A stretch of 64,000 nt of DNA, taken from NCBI RefSeq assembly GCF_000002985.6, contig NC_003279.8:12214001-12278000 (forward strand). Direction: 5' to 3'. Made by a program: the position numbers and the translations under genes. This DNA comes from Caenorhabditis elegans (Eukaryota > Nematoda > Chromadorea > Rhabditida > Rhabditidae). Below the pieces are notes generated by a model, which made no database searches, was not told the DNA's origin, and saw only the letters and a list, made by a program, of their open reading frames with translations. This document shows, in pieces, positions 58,268 through 64,000 of the stretch. Every line of letters begins with the position of its first letter. The first letter of the stretch is position 1.

Positions 58268-58980
58268 CCCGGAATCCGAGTTTCTATCTTAAACGGTTTT
58301 TTTTCTAACTGAATAAAATAGGAGAATCTGTAGATATAAATCAGCTACGAGGCAACGAAACGATTCGGATCCATGGGAGAGTTTCAGTTTTATGCTTTGT
58401 CGGTCCTGCCTTGCGGCGATCGCCACCTGCCTCACGCCACGAGCCGTGTCTTTTGCGTAGTATGATGTAGAAGGTACAAGCTATTCCAAGTAGGGATTCC
58501 ATGTAGGTGCCGAAAAGCCTGCCGCGCCTGCCTTGCGCCCCGAGCAGTACCTTCTGTGTAGTGCGGCATTGAACCCGGAAAGTGTCAGTCGCTGCAAAAG
58601 AACTATCTTCCTCATTATGTTGTGTAAACACCGAACCTTTCATTTCACGCTTGAATGCACAAGTGAGGCGAAGAGGTAGACTAGCTTGAGGCAGGCTCCA
58701 GGCCCCGGAACCGCGCCTGCCACTCAAGGAATTATACGCATTTAAAGCGAGGACACAACTTTTTCCGCAAGTCGGAGTACCTGCTCGTCGGCACGAAAAA
58801 ATGTAAATCCTGTGAGGAAGTACCCCTTTTTCATTGAGTTGAACCTAATCACAAGAAAAATCGATAATAGGTCCCGCCTTTATCATGACTTTTTTGCACA
58901 ATTTAATTGTTTCTCTCTTACTTTCCGTGAACCAATGATAACACTGAAAATAAACACTTCAACTTTATTATCAAAAACAA
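58268..58980. other. Intergenic downstream of the DUF1647 gene, with GC-rich element copy
   Basis: At about 58480-58745 a GC-rich family copy has GATTCCATGTAGGTGCCGAA, AAAGTGTCAGTCGCTGC and GGAACCGCGCCTGCC. Open frames on the minus strand in it are repeat sequence. No gene. Confidence 0.55.
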
Positions 58981-60627
58981 TCAATCAACCATTCTCAAAA
59001 ACGATTCCGATAACTTTTTCGAGTAGTACCTCCGGTAGTCTTGGAAATCGTTGAGCAGAAGAAGGTTCAGAACAGATTGGTCAAATCTGAAACTACTAGA
59101 AAGTTGAAAGAGAAGATGGTTTAAATTCTTTACCTGAAGCAATGCCCCGGATGCTTGTACCGATCCCGCCGGAACACACACCGCAGCCGAGATCCTGGCG
59201 GGTTCATGCACTCCTCTGTAAGAGCGCACAGGATCCACCATTTAAATAATTGCATGGTATATCTGGTCCTTGGGAGGAAGATCAATCCGGCGGCGACATG
59301 TCTCTGGCGCTGAAGAAGCCTCATGGAGCTTGTTGGAAAGTAGGTAAGGACTGCTGGATTTAGAACTGCAAAATTGCTATGACTAGTATCAGATAAGGAT
59401 ACGACGGAGGCGAAGTAAGAACTATTTCTCTTGAGAATTATCTCCTTTTGTAGATTCCTCGAAATATTCGACTTAAGTAATTCAATATGCGCATCGATCC
59501 ACCATACGGCTTTGTACTCCTTGAGCATCTGCGCCATGAGCAGTGGCTTGAAGTTGTAGGTGAGCCAGTTGTTCACAAAGCTCGGGTACTGAGAAGTGTT
59601 GAAGACTCGGAACTCGAAATGTTTATCTCTTTGCGGAAGTTTCTCGATGAAGGCTTCACTCATGTTTAGGCCATAGAGGATGTATTTGTGGCGTGGATGG
59701 AATCTTCGAACTGATTTGTAAGATTTCAGGCTGAGGTGCATGTGATCATCGGAAGTGGAGGATGCAAAGACTACGTTACTCTGATTTCGGAGGACATCCG
59801 TGACATTTGATAGGCGAGAATGATCAGAGATGATACCTGAAAAATAGTACTGGATTGGAGGGATTAAAGGACAATCCGTCTTCAAAATCATCACTAGTTT
59901 TCCGTGAGTTTTTTTTTCAAATTTAGGGTGTCTTATACCAAGAACTATACCTAGTCGATAACCATCTCCGCTAAAAATGAGACGTCAATCGAAGTTCACG
60001 AAGACTTTTTCTATGTATTGTTTGATCTCTTAATGCAGCGGGATTTACAAGCTACTTCCCAATTTTGTTTCAATTTTGATTATCTCCTTATTTCGTGTTG
60101 AAATTTGAAATCCATGCGTTCAGATCTTTTGAATAAGTACACACAAACCTATAGGCCTGCATGAGCCTGAGAACGGCCTGAACGGGCCTAAAAAAGCCTG
60201 AAAAATCTAGAAAGGTAGGTATAGAGCTCCTTAGAAATTTGAATATAACAACCAGGATTTGCATGTCTAGCTCAGTAAATTTCAAGCCTTTTTAGGCTTT
60301 TTCAGGCTTCCAAAAGTTTATGGTAAAAAATATGATAAATGGCCCCATGCTCACCAAGATCTTCCAGAGTACTCAGCAGACTGCAATTGAACTTTTTCCC
60401 GATCGAATTCAGATTCTGTGGGTCTCTATAGCAAAAGTTATATGATTTTCCAGTGATCGCCGATTTACAGACGCATACTTCCTGTTTGGGGTGCTTCTGC
60501 AAAACTTGAAATAACATTTTCTCAGCCCTCTGGAAAATCAACTCACATCAGCTGGAACATTGATAAAAAAGTAGCAAAATGACCAAATTACGACAAAGCT
60601 CAGGAATAATCGACGTGCCTTTCTCAT
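58981..60627 (-). CDS. DUF1647-family type II membrane protein (glycosyltransferase-like)
   Basis: Four exons join in frame: 60547-60627, 60355-60529, 59134-59836 and 58981-59086, giving about 354 residues. Start MRKARRLFLSFVVIWSFCYF is a type II anchor. The body contains CVCKSAITGKSYNF, STLEDLGI, FASSTSDDHMH, a stretch with FVNNWLTYNFKPLLMAQML, YKAVWWIDAHIEL (with the D-x-H resembling a DxD site), and CMNPPGSRLRCVF. This fits the nematode-expanded DUF1647 proteins, suspected glycosyltransferases. Activity is not known. The first exon and promoter region are the source of the fragments at 53437-53885 and 61457-61898. Confidence 0.75.
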
Positions 60628-60816
60628 AGTTCAAGAAACTCAATACAGGAGAATCCAGATCCTTCGGTTTGAACGGATGGCTATCGGAGAGAGGGGAGAG
60701 TGTGGAAGCTTTATGTAGATAATCATCTGCAAAATGGAAACTTGGCGGTGTACAGAGTTTGGTCAAAACGGACCACAAATCAATTCGGACAGTTTACTTA
60801 AGCTTTGACAGATTGC

Positions 60817-60966
60817 AATTTACTGAGCTAATGCGCGTTGTAGAGCATATCGATGGCTCAAAAATTAAAGGATGACCAAGTAGGATTCTTCAAAGCTATA
60901 GTCCTTTTTATATTGACCCCGGTAGATCGCAAATCCGTAGCACCAACTACACTACCCTTGGTGAAT
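60817..60966. repeat. 150-bp direct repeat, left copy
   Basis: Matches 61292-61441 at offset 475 with about two changes (GTAGGATTC/GTAGGGTTC; AGTCC/AGTGC). Ends exactly where the oac fragment starts. Confidence 0.9.
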
Positions 60967-61275
60967 CTGAGAAATTTTTGATAAAATTAAGTACTTCAGC
61001 TAGCCAAAGCTATCGACATTTTCACTCATACCTGGTCGTTGTCCGTGGAGGCTCAGTTTTGTTGTCTTGTTCCGTTTATATTTCTTATTGCGACAAGGCT
61101 TTCTTCCAAGCTTCAGCTTGCGTATTATGCCATTCTAGGTAAGAAGTGTTCCCCGAATCTTAGAAAGTTGTTACCTGAAGTATTCCAGGACTGTGCTCAT
61201 ATGCATTTTTCTGTTTCACACCTGACAATACTTCTTTCAACAGCGTTTTTGCTAGGATCTGGCAATTTCTCATTT
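60967..61275 (+). pseudogene. Broken oac gene fragment
   Basis: Reverse complement of the oac-D region from about 48066 to 48385: includes intron sequence, the exon with FTHTWSLSVEAQF and ATRLSSKLQLAYYAIL, the next intron, and the exon up to WQFLI. The match stops at the GC donor after WQFLIG, replaced by TTTTTTACTGAC. It is more diverged than oac-D from oac-E (for example YCLVP to CCLVP), so it is an older copy. Short open frames here read through intron sequence. Confidence 0.85.
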
Positions 61276-61291
61276 TTTTACTGACTTACTG

Positions 61292-61441
61292 AATTTACTG
61301 AGCTAATGCGCGTTGTAGAGCATATCGATGGCTCAAAAATTAAAGGATGACCAAGTAGGGTTCTTCAAAGCTATAGTGCTTTTTATATTGACCCCGGTAG
61401 ATCGCAAATCCGTAGCACCAACTACACTACCCTTGGTGAAT
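61292..61441. repeat. 150-bp direct repeat, right copy
   Basis: Second copy of 60817-60966, followed by ATTAAGTATTTCAG, similar to the ATTAAGTACTTCAG found inside the oac fragment at about 60987. Confidence 0.9.
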
Positions 61442-61456
61442 ATTAAGTATTTCAGT

Positions 61457-61898
61457 CCGAATTGATTTGTGGCCCGTTTTGGCCAAGCTTTGATTCACAC
61501 CTCCAAGCTTCCTTTTTTTTTGCAGATGATTATCTACATCAAGCTTCCACACTCTCCCCTCTCTCCGATAGCCATCCGTTCAAACAGAAGGATCTGGATT
61601 CTCCTGAATTGAGTTTATTGAACTTTGAGAAAAGCCTATGGATTATTCCTGAGCCTTACCGTGTTTTTATCAACGTTGTTGTGAGTTTTTTCTCGGGGGC
61701 TCATAAAATGTTATTTCAAGTTTTGCAGAAGCACACCAGAGGTGAAGAATGTATCGGAAAGTCGGTGATCACTGAGAAATCATATAACTTTACATCTAAC
61801 AATTTCATATCTAGGTCTCGCCACCCTGAGTTACTAACAACTCGCTATCTGCGTGGCGAGACCCATTCGATACTTTTATTGCTATCAACTGGGCACAA
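61457..61898 (+). pseudogene. Copy of the DUF1647 gene 5' region (inverted relative to the gene)
   Basis: Corresponds to reverse-complemented 60350-60790 and, better, to 53437-53885. The start codon of the native gene is TTG here (AACTTTGAGAAAAGCC), and the frame runs through introns, so it is not functional. It includes the exon with KMLFQVLQKH. Its end, near 61850-61898, carries GTGGCGAGACCCATTCGATA and the piece shared with the truncated gene at 53014. Confidence 0.85.
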
Positions 61899-62892
61899 AA
61901 CTACAAGTAACTCTACACTACTACCGAATGGTTACAGTAGACCATATGATACTGTAGCTATAATATTCAGTTGTTAGTCGAATTTTTCAGACTGTTAAAT
62001 TTAATATGAGGGACCCGTTAGATGTCGGCTGCTGCTTCAAAGGTGGAGATACCAAATTGGCCAAAAAATACCAAAAATGGGACGTTCTGAAAATTTCTTT
62101 CCAAAATGCTATGATGGTCAAAATTTTGGATCTTTTAAACACTTTTTTTCCCAAAATTTTGAACCAACCTAACTTTTTTTTTGCGAAATTTTCAGAACAT
62201 CTCACTACAAAAGTCGGTAGTTTTTTTAGTACTCCATCTTTAAAAATGAATGAATCTAAAAAAAATTGATAAACCGAACTACTGTACTTTTTCATAGAAA
62301 ATTATACTACCATGTAATCTCGTAAAACTTCATGCTTGGTTACATCTGTATCTTTTTCTATTATAAACTATTGTGGAAGTGGTCCTTGATCTCTTCTCAT
62401 TCTAGTGTCATGTGGTCTTGCCGTCGCGCGTCTATGGGCGCGTGACGACGAGAGACACGAGGCAAGAGAGCATATGGCGGCACACCCTCACGAGTAGAAG
62501 ATTCTTCAGTCGAGAAAGACCTGACTTGCTGGCCGGACGAAAGCAATACTCTTGTCGTCCGGCTCAGTACGACTCAATAAAGGTATTTGAAAATACTATC
62601 AAAGTGTTTTTACTATGATATTGAAACTAAGGCCGAGCATAGGCCATAGCCTTTCAAACTATCCTGAGTTCTTGCAAAATAGACGATTACAAGTATTAGG
62701 CCTAAGACCTGTTAGGCCAAAAACCACGGTTGAGGAGATCCCCTGACGTACGCTACTCAGTTGCCAGCTCGAGGCCATACTCATAGTCAGCGAAATATAG
62801 GGGAAACTGCCTTTTTTCAATTAGATCTGGAACTTAAAAAAGTGCATCTAGGAAAATAGAAACCAAATAATTTATTAAACACAACAAAAGTT
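61899..62892. other. Intergenic with GC-rich block, possible solo LTR
   Basis: At about 62372-62600 a GC-richer stretch starts TGTGGAAGTGG and has a CGTCGCGCGTCTATGGGCG segment and ACTCAATAAAGG (a poly(A) signal), the features of an LTR. ACTAT lies just before it and recurs near 62592 and 62612. No retroviral coding sequence is near. No gene recognised in the rest. Confidence 0.3.
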
Positions 62893-64000
62893 CTACCAGA
62901 AAAAGTACTTCTTCAGCCGTCCATCCGCATCCCTAGTGTTCGGAGATTCCCTTTTCGGTTTATCGGGCTGTGAAATTAGCATATCTATCCTAGAGCCAGA
63001 TCTCACTTGTTCCCGAGCAACATCTCGTTCGAATGCACGAAGGCTGGCTAGAATGACCTCTTTTTCACCCATAAATCTTGAGTCCATATTCCAAGTTGTG
63101 TTCTCGGGATTGCATTTGGCGAGGATAATTGTGCCGTTCATAGGGTTGTACCATTGATTTCGAATCATTTGATAAGCACTGTAAAAACTCAAAATTTTGA
63201 AATTACATTTCATTTTTAAAAGGATTACCCAACAATTTCCTTCGGCGTCTCCACCAGCTCATTAGTCTTCCATCCATGAAGCATGAAGTCCAGCTCAGGA
63301 TGCCACACCATAGAAGTTAGCCATCCATCTCGAGCCCAGCCGGTTCCCTTCTTCATAATTCTTACTTTGCCAAAATGGGTAGCAACTCCGAAATAAGTCT
63401 TGATGCACGCCTCGAAAGAGAAAAGGTCTGCAAAGTTTTGGGACGCGTTGAACACTTTTCTGCAGAGATCCACTTCAAGCGTCGAGTTTGGTAAAAGCTT
63501 CTCGGAAAGAAACAGCTAGAAATTCAGATTATTAAAGGCACTAGGGAGAAGTTGAAAAACTCACATGGAGAGCGACGTTGTCGGTTCCGATGGATCCTTC
63601 GGGGAGTTTGAACTCGTAGTCGGCGAAATCTGGAAAGTAAAGTTATTTTGAGCTGAGCCAGTAGTTTAGCAATATAACCGTTTTCAGGTAATACTCGTTC
63701 TACCTGTGGTTAGGCCTAAGCCCAAGCCTGAGTCTAAGCCTAAGCCAAAGCCACAACCAAAACCTAAGCCTAAGCCTAAACCGAAGCCGAAGCCTAAGCC
63801 GAAGCCTAAGCCTAAGCCAAAACCTTAGCGTAAGCCTAAACCTAACAGCGTAAATAAATTAAATTAAATTAAATTAAATTAACAACTCACCATTTAACAA
63901 GCCGACTGCATATTCTGTATTTCTTGCGAGATAATACCCTGCCGCAATTTCCCAGTTATAAAATCGATTAACAAATGTGATATCTATCCCATCTTCCAGG
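62893..64000 (-). CDS. DUF273 family protein (glycosyltransferase-like), 5' end outside window
   Basis: Exons 63891-64000 (continuing beyond the window), 63565-63629, 63229-63516 and about 62893-63180 join in frame. The order of motifs is that of DUF273: NRFYNWEIAAGYYLARNTEY, DFADYEFKLPEGSIGTDNVA (with the conserved TDN), LFLSEKLLP, FEACI, RIMKKGTGWARDGWLT, DFMLHGWK. The C-terminal exon is charged and ends KKYFFW. These nematode proteins are suspected Golgi glycosyltransferases; activity is not established. The intron at 63630-63890 contains interstitial telomeric repeats and an (AAATT)n run. The truncated gene at 53014 may be a related 5' part. Confidence 0.82.
63707..63846. repeat. Interstitial telomere-like (GCCTAA)n array in the DUF273 intron
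   Basis: More than twenty hexamers of GCCTAA and variants (GCCCAA, GCCGAA, GCCAAA, ACCTAA), same strand sense as the array at 9503-9605. Confidence 0.85.
63853..63881. repeat. (AAATT)n microsatellite
   Basis: Five AAATT units in a row directly after the telomeric array and a few bases before the exon donor. Confidence 0.9.

Noticed and set aside
58341-58727. 128-codon minus-strand open frame
   Set aside because: It lies in the GC-rich GTCGGCCGC repeat family and resembles other repeat-derived frames.

Overview
This is a eukaryotic window, very probably Caenorhabditis and most likely C. elegans. The evidence is many 40-60 base AT-rich introns ending in TTTTCAG-like acceptors, TTAGGC-type interstitial telomere repeats, abundant short palindromic repeats, and nematode-expanded families (acyltransferase-3/SGNH proteins, divergent nuclear receptors, DUF273, DUF1647). 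The repeat density and gene-family expansion suggest a chromosome arm. The nucleus-encoded initiator tRNA and spliced genes exclude a bacterial or organellar source.

Layout. 0-8.2 kb: the 3' part of a POP4/Rpp29 RNase P subunit gene (+), a small acidic CxxC protein (-), and a 720-residue multipass membrane protein (-). 8.2-16.6 kb: gene-poor DNA with hairpin repeats, a G22 tract, degenerate telomeric repeats and two identical initiator tRNA-Met genes in opposite orientation. 16.6-24.2 kb: a paralogue of the acidic CxxC protein (+) and two GT31 (galactosyltransferase-like) genes (+). 25.2-43.2 kb: acyltransferase-3/SGNH gene oac-A (+), nuclear receptor NHR-A (+), oac-B (+), NHR-B (+), oac-C (-), with an 891-bp foldback element and a tRNA-derived SINE between them. 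44.6-58.3 kb: a nearly identical 4.35-kb duplication carrying oac-D and oac-E (both -). Between the two copies lie a galectin-like gene (-), a GT11 fucosyltransferase-like gene (-) and a truncated type II membrane protein gene (+). 59-64 kb: a DUF1647 gene (-), a rearranged zone with oac and DUF1647 fragments, and the 3' part of a DUF273 gene (-) running off the window.

How the genes fit together. From 18.7 kb onward nearly every gene concerns glycans or small acyl groups: two GT31, one GT11, DUF1647 and DUF273 glycosyltransferase-like proteins, a galectin, and five intact membrane O-acyltransferase-like genes plus fragments. This would suit building and modifying secreted or surface glycoconjugates, but no shared pathway is shown by sequence alone. 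Names oac-A to oac-E and NHR-A/B are local labels, not official symbols.

The most unusual structure is the 43.7-61.9 kb zone. It combines a very recent segmental duplication, a junction with a short stretch copied from inside the duplicated unit, an inverted chimeric block present twice, a 150-bp direct repeat around a broken oac exon, and a stray 38-bp oac exon relic. No bacterial-type system, CRISPR array or obvious coding transposon was seen.
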